Origin: an uncultured Oscillospiraceae bacterium
GTDB lineage: Bacteria > Bacillota > Clostridia > Oscillospirales > Acutalibacteraceae
NCBI GenBank assembly: GCA_905192745.1
Contig: CAJJLZ010000010.1
Span: forward strand, 11,175-75,174
DNA length: 64,000 nucleotides
Direction: 5' to 3'
Position numbers and translations under genes: made by a program. Under the pieces are notes generated by a model. It worked only from the letters and a program-made list of their open reading frames with translations, was not told the DNA's origin and made no database searches. How positions within the stretch are numbered: position 1 is the first letter of the stretch; every line of letters begins with the position of its first letter. This document shows positions 25,630 through 35,209 of the stretch, one piece after another.

Positions 25630-26956
25630 CTATTCCGCGATGGGACGAACCGCCATCCCATCGGTCAGGTCGCCGGAGGGATTCGCCGCCAGTACCGCGC
25701 CCTCCTCCAGACCGGAAACCACCTCGATCCGGCTTTCGGAGGATACTCCCGTTTTCACCGCCGTCCTGCGGAGCGCGCCGTTCTCCACCACATAGCAATA
25801 GCTGCCGGTGTTGTCGGTACGAACCGACTCCACCGGAACCAGCACCACGCCGGACGCGGAACCCAGCCGGACGTCCACATCACATTCGTAATCGATCAGC
25901 AGGCTGCCGTCCGGCGCGTCGATCCGCACCCGGGCCGTCACCGTGGAGGTGGTGCCGCCGGTCAGGGACGTGCTGGTCTGGGCGATTGCACCGACCGACT
26001 CCACTTCCCCCTCAAAATCCGCCGAGGGGACGCTGATTTTCGCTTTCTGCCCGGCCTGAACCCGGGCGATATCGTATTTGCCAAGAGTGATTTCCGCATA
26101 CACCGCGGTATCGTCCTTCACCGTAATACCGGCGGAGGACATCAGCGAGGAGGAGGTCCCTACCTCCGAAACGATCCCGGCAAAGTCGGCAACCAGCCCT
26201 TTTTTCAGGGTGTCGAGGTTCTCCTTTGCCGATTCATAAGTGCTTTTCGCCATTTCCACCGAGGATTCCAGCTGCTTCAGCGCCGCGTCGCTCAGCTGAC
26301 TGGCTCTGGCTTTCCAGCAGAGATTTCTGCAGTTGTTTTCCAATCAGCTCCACCTGCCGGGAGGTCAGGCTTCCGGCAGTCTCGGACTGTGCTTTCAGCA
26401 GCGCCGACAGTTCCTCGACCGAACCGCCCTCCCCCTGTTGGAGCTGAGCGAGAAGCTGCTCATACAGCGCCTGCATTTCTTTTTGCGCGGCGTCGGACGA
26501 ATTCTGAAGGCCGGCGATCTCGCTCTCCAGTTCCTGAATCTCCGCTTCGAGGGCGGCCATCTGCCCGTCCGCCTCCGTCTTGGCCGCCTTCATCTGCTTC
26601 AGACTCTCCCCGGCCGATTCGTAGGCGCTTTTCGCCTGTTCCACCGCCGATTCCACCGTGGAGGTCTCCAGCACAGCCAACTGCTGGCCGGCGGCAACGC
26701 GGTCCCCCACCTCCACAAACACCTCTTTCAGCGCTACGCCGGTGGAGGGCACGTAGGTCTTGATGTTTCCGGAACGGATCGTCCCGGTGGAAGAAAGCCA
26801 CTGCTCCACATCACCGCGTACAGCCGTGGTGGTCTTTACCTCGGGCGGGCGGCTTTTTTTCATCTGCCCCGGCAGAATCAGCGCGGCGGCAATGCCCAGC
26901 ACCGCGACAGCGGATACCGAAGCAATCACTGCTTTTTTTCGGGTCGAACGGGTCAT
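25630..26956 (-). pseudogene. HlyD/MacA-like membrane-fusion protein, frameshifted
   Basis: The first frame (26956 to about 26300) encodes an N-terminal membrane helix, a lipoyl-type half (VKTTTAVRGDVEQWLSSTGT, VFVEVGDRVAAGQQLAVLET) and a long coiled coil. The second frame continues the coiled coil (ASQLSDAALKQLESSVEMAK), then the second lipoyl half, barrel and end domain down to 25630. Together they make one normal protein of about 440 residues. The frame changes at 26295-26315, near a GCCAGAGCCAG repeat, suggesting loss or gain of a base. It may be a real inactivating change or a sequencing error. Confidence 0.8.
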
Positions 26957-27061
26957 AAACGGTCAGCACCTTTCTGGAAAACCGGTATGTATCTCCTTCC
27001 CGCTATACAGGGACGGGATCGGCTATGGAAAGCCGTTGGAACATACGCAAAGAATAATACA

Positions 27062-27109
27062 CCGGCAGCCGGAATGCAACAAACAAAGTGTAAACATTCC
27101 GGCTGCCGG
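27062..27109. terminator. Long inverted repeat behind the purine operon
   Basis: Arms 27062-27076 and 27095-27109 (CCGGCAGCCGGAATG/CATTCCGGCTGCCGG, 15 bp) enclose an 18-base loop. It lies between purD and the upstream end of the transporter genes. There is no clear T-run on the minus strand, so termination efficiency is uncertain. Confidence 0.55.
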
Positions 27110-27142
27110 CAAAATATCTTCTATTATCGGCCCGCGCCGTCC

Positions 27143-28414
27143 TTATTCGGCCGTTACCCGGCCGATATCCCTGCGGTAGTGCGCGTCCTCAAAATGGATC
27201 TTCTCCACCGCGTCATAGGCTTTGTCCAGCGCCTCATCCAGCGTGGCGGCCGTCGCCGTCACACCGAGGACGCGGCCGCCGTTCGTCAGGAACCGGCCGT
27301 CCTCGTACCGGGTGCCCGCATGATAGACAACCGCGTCGTTCCGCTGCCCCTGCGGGTTCAGCCCGCCGATCGGGATGCCCTTGCGGTAGGCGGCCGGATA
27401 CCCTCCCGAAGCCATCACCACACAGGCGCAGGCCTCGTCCGCCCATTCGATCTCCAGCTCCGCCAGCCGTTCCTCCCGGATGGCGCACAGGATGTCGATC
27501 AGGTCGGTTTTCAGCCGGGGAAGCACCACCTGCGTCTCGGGATCCCCGAAACGGCAGTTGTATTCGATCACCTTCGGCCCGGCCGGGGTAAGCATCAGCC
27601 CGAAGAACAGGCAGCCCTTGAAGGGACGGCCTTCCGCGTTCATCGCGTCGATGGTCGGGCGGAAGATATGCTCCATACAGAAAGCGGCGGCTTTGTCATC
27701 GTAGTACGGGTTGGGGCTGATGGTACCCATCCCGCCGGTGTTGGGGCCCATATCCCCGTCGAACGCCCGCTTGTGATCCTTCGCGGAAACCATCGGGCGG
27801 ATCGTCTTGCCGTCGGTAAAGGCGAGCACCGACACCTCCGGCCCGGTCAGGAATTCCTCAACCACCACCCGGCTGCCCGACGCGCCGAAGATCCGGTCCT
27901 CCATGATACTCTTGACCGCCTCTTCGGCCTCCGCATAGGTATCGCAGAGGATGACGCCCTTGCCGAGCGCCAGCCCGTCCGCCTTGATAACGGCGGGATA
28001 GGTATCCTGCTTCCGGATATAGTCCAGCGCTTCCTGCGGCTTCTCGAACACCTCATAGCCGGCGGTCGGGATGCCGTATTTTTTCATCAGGTGCTTGGAG
28101 AACACCTTGCTGCCCTCCAGAATCGCCGCATTCTTCCTTGGCCCGAAGGCGGCGACGCCCGCCTCCTCCAGCGCATCCACCATTCCGGCGACCAGCGGGT
28201 CGTCCGGAGCGACGAAAACCAGATCGGCGTTTAAGCGTTTTGCCAGCCCGACAACCCCGTCGATATCGTCCGCCGGAACATCAAAGCATTCCGCGTCCCG
28301 GGAAATCCCGCCGTTTCCGGGGGTACAGTAGAGCTTGCCGCAGCGGGGGCTCTCCTTCAGCTTGCGAATAATCGCATGCTCCCGTCCGCCGCCGCCGACT
28401 ACCAGAATATCCAT
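27143..28414 (-). CDS. purD: Phosphoribosylamine-glycine ligase
   Basis: This 423-residue GARS begins MDILVVGGGGREHAIIRKL and has an ATP-grasp domain with KADGLALGKGVILC, GPNTGGMGTISP and IEYNCRFGDPETQ. It joins glycine to phosphoribosylamine in de novo purine synthesis. It is the last gene of a nine-gene minus-strand operon. Length and motifs are normal. Confidence 0.97.
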   Translation of the reverse strand: MDILVVGGGGREHAIIRKLKESPRCGKLYCTPGNGGISRDAECFDVPADDIDGVVGLAKRLNADLVFVAPDDPLVAGMVDALEEAGVAAFGPRKNAAILEGSKVFSKHLMKKYGIPTAGYEVFEKPQEALDYIRKQDTYPAVIKADGLALGKGVILCDTYAEAEEAVKSIMEDRIFGASGSRVVVEEFLTGPEVSVLAFTDGKTIRPMVSAKDHKRAFDGDMGPNTGGMGTISPNPYYDDKAAAFCMEHIFRPTIDAMNAEGRPFKGCLFFGLMLTPAGPKVIEYNCRFGDPETQVVLPRLKTDLIDILCAIREERLAELEIEWADEACACVVMASGGYPAAYRKGIPIGGLNPQGQRNDAVVYHAGTRYEDGRFLTNGGRVLGVTATAATLDEALDKAYDAVEKIHFEDAHYRRDIGRVTAE

Positions 28415-28440
28415 GTGCCTTTCTCCCTTCTATCGGCCGG

Positions 28441-29619
28441 TCAATGATGGAACAGCCGCAGGCCGGTAAAGGCCATGGCAATGCCGTATTTGTTGCAGGT
28501 GTCGATCACGTTGTCGTCCCGGATGGAGCCACCCGGCTCGGCGATATAGGAAACGCCGGTGCGGTGGGCCCGCTCAATGTTGTCGCCAAAGGGGAAGAAC
28601 GCGTCCGAACCAAGGGACACGCCGGTCAGGGTATCCAGCCATTCCCGCTTTTCCTCCCGGGTGAGGGGCTCCGGCTTAACGGTGAAGAACTGCTCCCACA
28701 TGCCGTCGGCCAGCACGTCCATCCAGTCGTCCGAAATATACACGTCGATGGTGTTGTCCCGGTCGGGGCGGCGGATGTCCTCTTTAAAGGGCAGAGCCAG
28801 CACGCGCGGATGCTGGCGGAGATACCAGATATCCGCCTTGTTCCCCGCGAGACGGGTGCAGTGGATGCGGCTCTGCTGGCCGGCGCCCACGCCGATGACC
28901 TGCCCGCCCTTGGCGTAGCAGACCGAGTTGGACTGGGTATATTTCAGGGTAATCAGGGAAAGCACCAGATCCTGCTTCGCCGCGTCCGGAATCGTCCGGC
29001 AGGCAGTGACGACGTTGGTCAGCAGGGCGTTGTCGATCTTCTGCTCGTTGCGGCCCTGCTCGAAGGTGACGCCGAACACATCCTTATGCTCCACCGGAGC
29101 GGGGGTGTAGGACGGGTCGATCTTCACCACATTGTAGCTGCCCTTCCGCTTGGTTTTCAGGATTGCCAGCGCTTCGTCGGTATAGCCGGGGGCGATCACG
29201 CCGTCCGAAACCTCCCGGGCCAGCAGGGCAGCGGTCTCCTTATCGCACTCGTCGGACAGCGCCACCCAGTCGCCGTAGGAGGACATCCGGTCCGCCCCGC
29301 GGGCGCGGGCATAGGCGCAGGCGATGGGCGAAAGCTCCAGATCGTCCACAAAATAAATCTTCTTCAGCACGTCGGAAAGCGGGATGCCGAGCGCGGCGCC
29401 CGCCGGGCTGACGTGCTTGAAGGAGGCGGCGGCAGGAAGACCGGTCGCTTCCTTCAGCTCCTTCACCAGCTGCCAGCTGTTGAAGGCGTCCAGAAAATTG
29501 ATATATCCCGGCCGGCCGTTCAGCACCTCGATCGGGAGGTTGCTTCCGTCCCCCATAAAAATGCGGGAAGGCGTCTGATTGGGGTTGCAGCCGTATTTCA
29601 GCGTCAGTTCGTTCGCCAT
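28441..29619 (-). CDS. Stand-alone AICAR transformylase
   Basis: This 392-residue protein matches the AICAR transformylase domain of PurH: LKYGCNPNQTPSRIF, SFKHVSPAGAA, ITLKYTQSNSVCYAKGGQVIGVGAGQQSRIHC-type sequence and DAFFPFGDNIERAHRTGV. It lacks the N-terminal IMP cyclohydrolase domain that most bacterial PurH proteins carry. The missing step is supplied by the PurO-like gene 34 bases upstream. ATG at 29619 is chosen because AAAGGA is correctly spaced for it; an ATG nine bases earlier lies too close. Confidence 0.92.
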   Translation of the reverse strand: MANELTLKYGCNPNQTPSRIFMGDGSNLPIEVLNGRPGYINFLDAFNSWQLVKELKEATGLPAAASFKHVSPAGAALGIPLSDVLKKIYFVDDLELSPIACAYARARGADRMSSYGDWVALSDECDKETAALLAREVSDGVIAPGYTDEALAILKTKRKGSYNVVKIDPSYTPAPVEHKDVFGVTFEQGRNEQKIDNALLTNVVTACRTIPDAAKQDLVLSLITLKYTQSNSVCYAKGGQVIGVGAGQQSRIHCTRLAGNKADIWYLRQHPRVLALPFKEDIRRPDRDNTIDVYISDDWMDVLADGMWEQFFTVKPEPLTREEKREWLDTLTGVSLGSDAFFPFGDNIERAHRTGVSYIAEPGGSIRDDNVIDTCNKYGIAMAFTGLRLFHH

Positions 29620-29653
29620 GGAAACCATCCTTTCACAAAATGCGGTTTAACTT

Positions 29654-30361
29654 CTATTGATTCTTGTTGCGGATGCGGGTCTCGGTCTTTCCCGTCCCGA
29701 TATCGATATACCGGGTGAAGAGGGACACCTTGTTGTCCTCGTTCAGGCTGTTCCACACCGTGTCGGTGAAAACGTCGATATCCCCTTCCAGCGCCACCAG
29801 CGCCGGCTCCCCTTCAAAGGAGGGCAGCGGGTTTCCGTCCCCCTGATAGGTGTGGATAAACCGCCCCTCCCCCGCGAGCGGGGCCTCGTACTCGTAGAAA
29901 TACCGCTGGGCAGACGCGTCGTTCCCCTCCGCCGATTTCAGGATGGACAAACGGAACCGGTCGTGACAGGGCTCCACCATTCCGGAAATACGGGGGGTAA
30001 AATTCGGTCCGTCCGGCTCAAAGGTGCGGGTGCGCAGAGCGTCCTCGAAGGATTTTCCCTGCTCCAGAAACTCCACAATCGTGTCGGTCTGGTCGCCGTT
30101 AGTGACGACGGTCGTGTTCCCGATCACCCGCACCGGCGCGTAGATAATCAGGGAGGGATCGGTCAGCCTGCTCTCGTCAAAGGCTTTGGTTTTGAGCCCT
30201 TCCCCTTCCGCGATAAACACGCGGTTCCGGCTGTTGACACTGCGGCCCATGATGAAATACGCAATCACCATGGCTTTGGCGTCCGCGCTTTTGCCCAGAA
30301 TGATTCCCCGTCCGGGATAGGAGGTCGCGGAAAGCTCCTCCGACAGTTTCCGTATGGTCAT
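29654..30361 (-). CDS. purO: IMP cyclohydrolase, PurO type
   Basis: This 235-residue protein starts MTIRKLSEELSATSYPGRGI and shows AYFIMGRSVNSRNRVF, TNGDQTDTI, FEPDGPNFTPRISGM and AQRYFYEYE, the pattern of PurO-like IMP cyclohydrolases known from archaea and some Clostridia. It closes the purine ring to IMP. Its place next to a stand-alone AICAR transformylase shows that the two steps of PurH are split here. The ORF is open 17 codons upstream, but the ATG at 30361 fits the family start. Confidence 0.9.
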   Translation of the reverse strand: MTIRKLSEELSATSYPGRGIILGKSADAKAMVIAYFIMGRSVNSRNRVFIAEGEGLKTKAFDESRLTDPSLIIYAPVRVIGNTTVVTNGDQTDTIVEFLEQGKSFEDALRTRTFEPDGPNFTPRISGMVEPCHDRFRLSILKSAEGNDASAQRYFYEYEAPLAGEGRFIHTYQGDGNPLPSFEGEPALVALEGDIDVFTDTVWNSLNEDNKVSLFTRYIDIGTGKTETRIRNKNQ

Positions 30362-30436
30362 GGATGCTCCACCCTTTCCAGTCAATCGGCAGGGACTCCG
30401 CCCCGCCGTCATTTATTCGCCTATTCGCCTATTCGC

Positions 30437-31081
30437 TTATTCGCCGTCAGCCGGCTGGCTGTCTATAACCGCCTTGTTTTCAACAAGACGGATTCTTCCC
30501 TCGCAAAACAGGGAAACCGCCTTGGGCAGCAGCTCCCATTCCGCCTGCCGCATCACCCGAAGCTGTAAGGTTTCGGGGGTATCCTGCGGCTGAACGGCCA
30601 CCGCCTTTTGCAGGATGATCGCCCCGCCGTCCGGAATTTCGTTAACGAAATGGACAGTCGCGCCGGTCACCTTCACCCCATAATCCAGCGCCGCCTGATG
30701 GACGCGCAGGCCGTAATACCCTTTCCCGCAGAAGGCGGGAATCAGGGAGGGATGGACGTTGAGAATTCGGTTGGCATAGGTCCGCACGATTTCCTCGCCC
30801 AGAATGCAGAGGAAACCGGCCAGCACCACCAGATCGGCCTCGCAGCGTTTCAGTTCGGCCAGCAGTTCCGCGTCGAAAGCGGCGGCGGAGGCAAACGCCT
30901 TCCGCTCGATCACCGTGCCGGGAACGCCGTGCCGCGCGGCCCGCTCCAGCGCATACGCGCCCGGAGCAGAAGAAATCACCCGGACAATCCGCCCGCCCCG
31001 GATTTCTCCGGCTTCCTCGGCGTCCAGCAGCGCCTGCAGGTTGGTCCCTCCGCCGGAAACCAGCACCACGATGTTTAACAT
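30437..31081 (-). CDS. purN: Phosphoribosylglycinamide formyltransferase
   Basis: This 214-residue GART has LVSGGGTNLQALLDAEE, LAGFLCILG, NVHPSLIPAFCGKGYYG and GATVHFVNEIPDGGAII, including the catalytic Asn-His-Asp set of the 10-formyl-THF enzymes. It formylates GAR. Its start overlaps the purM stop by seven bases. Confidence 0.95.
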   Translation of the reverse strand: MLNIVVLVSGGGTNLQALLDAEEAGEIRGGRIVRVISSAPGAYALERAARHGVPGTVIERKAFASAAAFDAELLAELKRCEADLVVLAGFLCILGEEIVRTYANRILNVHPSLIPAFCGKGYYGLRVHQAALDYGVKVTGATVHFVNEIPDGGAIILQKAVAVQPQDTPETLQLRVMRQAEWELLPKAVSLFCEGRIRLVENKAVIDSQPADGE

Positions 31082-32127
31082 AGCGCGACACCCTCGTCGC
31101 CCCGGGCCACCTGCCCGAGCAGAACGGCCTTTTCGCCCGCCCCGTTCAGAACGCGGAGCGCTTCATCCGCCTTGTCGGAGGCCACGGCGATGCACAGGCC
31201 GGTGCCCATGTTGAAGGTGTTGAACATATCGTGCTCCGAAATATTCCCCACCTTCTGAAGAAGCTGGAAGATCGGCAGGACCGGCACGTTCTTCTTTTCG
31301 ATCACGGCCTGCATTCCGTCCGGAAGCATCCGCGGGATGTTTTCATAATACCCGCCGCCGGTGATGTGGGAAATCCCGTGGATTCCCACCTTGCAGATCA
31401 GCTCCAGAATCGGCCGGACATAAATTTTCGTCGGGGTGAGCAGGGTTTCGCCCAGAGTCGCGCCCAGCTCGTCATAATACACCGACAGGGTCTTTTCCGA
31501 TACATCGAACACCTTCCGCACCAGAGAAAAGCCGTTGGAATGCACGCCGCTGGAGGCCACGCCGATCAGCGCGTCCCCTTCCCGGACCAGCGCGCTGTCC
31601 ACGATCTTCTCCCGGTCGGCCATTCCCACGCAGAAGCCGGCAAGGTCGTATTCGTCCACCGGATAAAAGCCCGGCATCTCGGCGGTTTCCCCGCCGATCA
31701 GGGCGCAGCCCGCCTGTACGCACCCTTCCGCCACACCGGCGACAATGGACGCGATTTTCTCCGGAACGTTTTTCCCGCAGGCGATGTAGTCAAGGAAAAA
31801 CAGCGGCTGCGCGCCGGAACAGGCGACGTCGTTCGCGCACATGGCAACGCAGTCGATCCCCACGGTATCGTGCTTGTCCATCAGGAACGCCAGCTTGAGC
31901 TTGGTGCCCACGCCGTCGGTGCCGGAAACCAGTACCGGGCGTTTCATGCCGGTCATATCCGGCTCAAACAGGCCGCCGAACCCTCCCAGATCGGATACCA
32001 CGCCGGGGATCATGGTGCGGGCCACATGCTTTTTCATCAGCTCCACCGCTTTGTATCCTGCGGTCACATCCACACCGGCCGCCGCATAGCTTTCGCTTCC
32101 GCTTTTTTTATAATCCAAGTCATCCAC
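31075..32127 (-). CDS. purM: Phosphoribosylformylglycinamidine cyclo-ligase
   Basis: This 350-residue AIR synthetase has YAAAGVDVTAGYKAVELMK, GVGTKLKLAF, GIDCVAMCANDVACSGAQPLFF-type sequence, GGETAEMPGFY and HITGGGYYENIPRMLP. It closes the imidazole ring. Normal length; lies between purF and purN in the operon. Confidence 0.96.
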   Translation of the reverse strand: MDDLDYKKSGSESYAAAGVDVTAGYKAVELMKKHVARTMIPGVVSDLGGFGGLFEPDMTGMKRPVLVSGTDGVGTKLKLAFLMDKHDTVGIDCVAMCANDVACSGAQPLFFLDYIACGKNVPEKIASIVAGVAEGCVQAGCALIGGETAEMPGFYPVDEYDLAGFCVGMADREKIVDSALVREGDALIGVASSGVHSNGFSLVRKVFDVSEKTLSVYYDELGATLGETLLTPTKIYVRPILELICKVGIHGISHITGGGYYENIPRMLPDGMQAVIEKKNVPVLPIFQLLQKVGNISEHDMFNTFNMGTGLCIAVASDKADEALRVLNGAGEKAVLLGQVARGDEGVALC

Positions 32128-32164
32128 GCCTTTCCGTTTCTTCTTTTATGTATTGTTTCCGTTT

Positions 32165-33613
32165 TCAGTCCGCCTGTTTTGGGCCGGACCGGGGAATTTT
32201 TTCCTCAAACTTATCCTTGGCCGAGTCCGCCGGAGGCTCCACCGGATACCGGCCGGTGAAACACCCGTCGCAGAAGCCGCAGTCCGCGTTCTTGGCGATC
32301 TGGCGGACGCTCTCCACGCTCAGATATCCCAGACTGTCCACCCCGATCTCCTTCCCGATCGCCTCCACCGTCGGCAGACGGCAGGCGATCAGGTTTTCAC
32401 GGCTGTCGATATCGGTGCCGAAATAGCAGGGGTTGGTGAAGGGCGGCGAGGAAACCAGCATATGCACCTCGCGGGCCCCGGCCTCCCGCAGCAGGCGGAC
32501 GATCCGGGCGCTGGTGGTGCCGCGGACGATGGAATCGTCGATCATAATGACCCGTTTCCCGTCCACCACCGGCTTCACCACGTTGAGCTTGATCTTGACC
32601 GCGTCTTCCCGCTGCCCCTGTGTGGGCTGGATAAAGCTGCGGCCGATATACCGGTTCTTAATCAGCCCCACGTTGTAAGGGATGCCCGACTGTCGGGAAT
32701 AGCCCAGCGCCGCGTCCAGCCCTGAATCGGGAACGCCAATTACCACATCCGCCTGAATAGGATGCTCCAGCGCGAGGAACGCGCCCGCGCGCTGCCGGGC
32801 CTCCTGCACCCCGGCACCGGCAATCCGGCTGTCCGGGCGGGCGAAATAGACAAATTCAAACACGCAGAAATGGCCCCGGCCGTCACCGCAGTGGGTGCGG
32901 ATGGAGCGAACGCCGTCCTCCGATGCCACCACGATCTCTCCCGGCTCGATATCCCGCACAAATTCCGCGCCCACGCTTTCCAGCGCACAGCTTTCGGAGG
33001 CGAACACCACCGCGCCGTCCCCCGTTTTCCCCATGCAGAGAGGACGGAAGCCCTCGGGATCCCGGGCGGCGATCAGCTTGCGGGGGGACATGACAACCAG
33101 CGAATACGCGCCTTTCAACTGCTTCATCGCTTCCTCCACCGCCGCTTCGATCGAACCCACCTTCAGCCGTTCCTTGGTGATGGCGTAGGCGATCGCTTCG
33201 GTGTCGCTGGTGCCGTGAAAAATTGCGCCTTCCAGTTCAAACCGGCGGCGGAGCTCGTAGGCGTTCACCAGATTGCCGTTATGGGCCAGCGCCATGCTGC
33301 CCTTGACATGCCGCACAACCAGCGGCTGGATATTGTTGGGGTTGCAGCCGCCCGTGGTGGAATATCGCACATGGCCGACCGCCATCTGTCCCCGCCCCAG
33401 CTGCTCCAGCGCCGACGGAGTGAATACATCGGGAACCAGTCCGCTGCCGCGGTGGAACCGGATAACTCCGTCCTCATTCACCGCAATGCCGCAGCTCTCC
33501 TGTCCCCGGTGCTGCAGGGCGTACAGGGCGAAATAGGCCGAACTGGCCACATTGGCGGTCGTCGGCTCATAGATGCCGAAAACGCCGCATTCCTCATGAA
33601 TGGAATTTCCCAT
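32165..33613 (-). CDS. purF: Amidophosphoribosyltransferase, catalytic
   Basis: This 482-residue protein begins MGNSIHEECGVFGIYEP, so a short propeptide precedes the nucleophile Cys9, as in Bacillus-type PurF. It has the glutaminase residues YSTTGG, HNGNLVNA and HGTSDTEA, and the PRPP loop VIMIDDSIVRGTTS. Late cysteines (CGFCDGCFTG) resemble the Fe-S ligands of the Bacillus enzyme. It carries out the first committed step of purine synthesis. The start at 33613 follows GAGAGGA; the longer upstream frame is not supported. Confidence 0.95.
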   Translation of the reverse strand: MGNSIHEECGVFGIYEPTTANVASSAYFALYALQHRGQESCGIAVNEDGVIRFHRGSGLVPDVFTPSALEQLGRGQMAVGHVRYSTTGGCNPNNIQPLVVRHVKGSMALAHNGNLVNAYELRRRFELEGAIFHGTSDTEAIAYAITKERLKVGSIEAAVEEAMKQLKGAYSLVVMSPRKLIAARDPEGFRPLCMGKTGDGAVVFASESCALESVGAEFVRDIEPGEIVVASEDGVRSIRTHCGDGRGHFCVFEFVYFARPDSRIAGAGVQEARQRAGAFLALEHPIQADVVIGVPDSGLDAALGYSRQSGIPYNVGLIKNRYIGRSFIQPTQGQREDAVKIKLNVVKPVVDGKRVIMIDDSIVRGTTSARIVRLLREAGAREVHMLVSSPPFTNPCYFGTDIDSRENLIACRLPTVEAIGKEIGVDSLGYLSVESVRQIAKNADCGFCDGCFTGRYPVEPPADSAKDKFEEKIPRSGPKQAD

Positions 33614-33711
33614 CAGCTTGTCCTCTCTCCGCCCGGCTCCAGCGGTCCCCTCGCCGCCCCCGGTCCGCCGCTCATTCCGTCCGCCGGGGGTAAATGCCCG
33701 TATTCCTCTTT

Positions 33712-35121
33712 TTACTCTTTTCCGGTCCAGCAATAGGTGCAGACACAGTCCGGGTCGATGCCGATGGCGGCAAGCATTCCTTCGAGGGTCTGGTATTTGA
33801 GAGAGGTGACCCGCATCCGCCGGCAGATTCCCTCTACCATCTTCTCATACCGTCCGGAACGGGCGTCACAGTATTCCTCCAGATAACGGAATCCTTCGTC
33901 TCCCTCCAGCTCCTGAATCACCGAGCGGGAGATCAGATCCATATCCGAGGTGGAACGGGAAAAATTCAGATATTTGCATCCGAACAGGATCGGGGGACAG
34001 GCGGGCCGGATGTGAACCTCCTTCGCCCCGCTGTCAAACAGAAAATCCACCGTTTCCCGCATCTGCGTTCCCCGCACCACCGAATCATCGATGAAAAGCA
34101 GGCGCTTGTCCCGGATCAGGGGCTCCACCGGAATCAGCTTCATATGAGCGACCTGATTGCGGATCGCCTGATTCTGGGGCATAAAGCTGCGGGGCCAGGT
34201 CGGGGTGTATTTGATAAAGGGACGGGCGAAGGGAATGCCCGACTCGTTCGCGTAGCCGATAGCGTGGGCCGTACCCGAATCCGGAACGCCGGCCACGAAA
34301 TCCGCCTCCATTCCCGGATCATTCCGGGCAAGGATGCGCCCGCAGTCGTACCGCATCTGCTCCACGTTCACCCCTTCATAGGAAGAGGTCGGATACCCGA
34401 AATAGGTCCACAGAAACGCGCAGATCTTCATCTTTTTTCCGGGAGGCGTCACCGTCTCGTACCCTTCGGGGGTGAGGAAGTCGATCTCTCCCGGCCCGAG
34501 GCTGTGCTCATCCCGATAGCCCAAATTCAAATAAGCGAAGGATTCAAAGGAAACGCAGCAGGCGTTCTCCTTTCTCCCGATGATGAGCGGCGTGCGTCCC
34601 ATTTTGTCCCGCGCGGCATACATCCCCTTCCGGGTCAGAACCAGAATGGTCATGGACCCGTCAATCAGCTCCTGCGCGTGACGGATTCCCTCGGGAATGG
34701 AATCCTTCTGATTAATCAGGCAGGCCGTCAGCTCGGTGGCGTTCACCTGCCCGCCGCTCATTTCCAGAAAATGAGAACAGCCGTTTTCAAATGTCCGGCT
34801 CACCAGCTCATCCATGTTGTTGGTCCGGCCGACCGTGGTGATCGCGTAATTTCCCAGATGGGAGCGGATCATGAGGGGCTGGGGATCGGTATCGCTGATA
34901 CAGCCGATGCCCATAACCCCCTCCATTTCCTCCATATCCCGTTCAAACTTGGTACGGAAAGGGGAATTCTCGATATTATGGATCGCCCGCTGGAATCCTT
35001 TTTGCTCACTGTATACCGCCATACCGCCCCGTCTGGTCCCCAGATGGGAGTGGTAATCCACGCCGAAGAACAGGTCGGTGACACAGCTTTCGCTTGATAC
35101 TACGCCAAATAAGCCGCCCAT
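33712..35121 (-). CDS. PurF paralogue lacking the catalytic cysteine
   Basis: This 469-residue protein is homologous to PurF over its full length: HSHLGTRRGGMAVY, SHLGNYAITTVGR, ARDKMGRTPLIIG, ADFVAGVPDSGTAHAIG and the PRPP loop LLFIDDSVVRGTQM are present. Its N-terminus is MGGLFGV, so the residue aligned with the nucleophile Cys (CGxxG) is Gly. Glutamine hydrolysis is therefore not expected by the usual route, while the phosphoribosyl site looks intact. It may use ammonia or pair with the catalytic PurF encoded 98 bases downstream. Many Clostridia and Bacteroidetes carry such a paralogue, commonly annotated simply as PurF. Confidence 0.88.
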   Translation of the reverse strand: MGGLFGVVSSESCVTDLFFGVDYHSHLGTRRGGMAVYSEQKGFQRAIHNIENSPFRTKFERDMEEMEGVMGIGCISDTDPQPLMIRSHLGNYAITTVGRTNNMDELVSRTFENGCSHFLEMSGGQVNATELTACLINQKDSIPEGIRHAQELIDGSMTILVLTRKGMYAARDKMGRTPLIIGRKENACCVSFESFAYLNLGYRDEHSLGPGEIDFLTPEGYETVTPPGKKMKICAFLWTYFGYPTSSYEGVNVEQMRYDCGRILARNDPGMEADFVAGVPDSGTAHAIGYANESGIPFARPFIKYTPTWPRSFMPQNQAIRNQVAHMKLIPVEPLIRDKRLLFIDDSVVRGTQMRETVDFLFDSGAKEVHIRPACPPILFGCKYLNFSRSTSDMDLISRSVIQELEGDEGFRYLEEYCDARSGRYEKMVEGICRRMRVTSLKYQTLEGMLAAIGIDPDCVCTYCWTGKE

Positions 35122-35209
35122 GTGTAATGACCATTCCTTTCACAGTAGCCGTGCGGTCCCGCCGCGGAGGCGGCGGGACGCTTTCGTGGGAGGGAAGACT
35201 GTCCGCGGC

